Below are positions 6,339 to 6,402 of a stretch of 6,402 nucleotides of DNA, in pieces. Location: assembly GCA_945874095.1 (NCBI GenBank), contig CAMCFM010000273.1:1-6402 (forward strand). The letters are read 5' to 3'. The notes below the pieces were generated by a model. It saw nothing but the letters and a program-made list of their open reading frames with translations. It was not told the DNA's origin and made no database searches. Position 1 is the stretch's first letter. Each line of letters begins with the position of its first letter. Both the position numbers and the translations under genes were made by a program. Source of the stretch: Candidatus Kuenenia stuttgartensis (lineage in GTDB: Bacteria > Planctomycetota > Planctomycetia > Isosphaerales > Isosphaeraceae).

Positions 6339-6402
6339 ATGGCCATTACCAAAGAGTCGAAGCAGGAGATCATCGGTTCCTTCCAACAAGTGGATCAGGA
6401 CA
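6339..6402 (+). CDS. rpsO: 30S ribosomal protein S15, 5' end only
   Basis: Only 21 codons are in the window, beginning MAITKESKQEIIGSF. This matches the usual S15 N-terminus (for example MAITQERKNQLINEF in Bacillus), including the position of the acidic Asp-rich turn that precedes the conserved TGSPEVQ segment, which lies beyond the window. S15 is a primary 16S rRNA binding protein of the small-subunit platform (helices 20-22) and is usually about 89 residues long. The start is set by homology and by the AGGA at 6329-6332. The reading frame is open upstream back to 6147 and contains ATG 6282, which would add 19 residues not typical of the family. Many bacteria have pnp after rpsO; that cannot be seen here. 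Confidence 0.88.
   Translation, partial: MAITKESKQEIIGSFQQVDQD

Noticed and set aside
1..6402. CRISPR array, tRNA, insertion sequence or phage signature
   Set aside because: No spaced direct repeats, cloverleaf-like segments, transposase motifs or terminal repeats were seen on either strand.

Overview
All genes in this window are read left to right. The window looks like a bacterial chromosome segment, most probably from the Planctomycetota. That assignment rests on three things: a membrane histidine kinase with a DUF3365/Tll0287-like haem-type sensor domain, two large GT-C-like membrane proteins in tandem (one YfhO-like), and mixed use of Shine-Dalgarno sequences. Two starts have clear SD sites and two have none. 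The phylum is inferred from protein style and no marker is complete, so the genus is not called.

Layout. (1) Positions 25-1845 encode a 606-residue sensor histidine kinase with a TTG start behind a strong SD. Its last ~48 codons look less like coding sequence than the overlapping +1 frame, which runs on to 1882. (2) Positions 1916-3544 encode a 542-residue polytopic membrane protein resembling GT-C (PMT/GT39-type) glycosyltransferases, with a GTG start and no SD. (3) Positions 3569-6112 encode an 847-residue YfhO-family membrane protein. It starts 24 nt after the previous stop, in the same frame, with no SD. (4) Positions 6113-6338 form a structured intergenic region with several inverted repeats. 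(5) Positions 6339-6402 hold the start of rpsO (ribosomal protein S15), cut by the window edge.

How the genes may work together. The two membrane proteins are probably co-transcribed. By family they would transfer sugars from lipid-linked donors on the outer face of the cytoplasmic membrane to some envelope acceptor; the sequence does not reveal the substrate. The kinase would sense a redox or ligand signal through a periplasmic haem-like domain and autophosphorylate on His342. No response regulator is in the window, and a link between the kinase and the glycosyltransferase pair rests only on adjacency. The rpsO leader carries structures that could serve as a transcript end for the upstream genes or as S15 autoregulatory RNA.

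The points most worth a second look are the non-canonical CX3CH haem motif in the kinase, the frame conflict at its 3' end, and the rpsO leader, where one GGTTTT segment has three mutually exclusive pairing partners.
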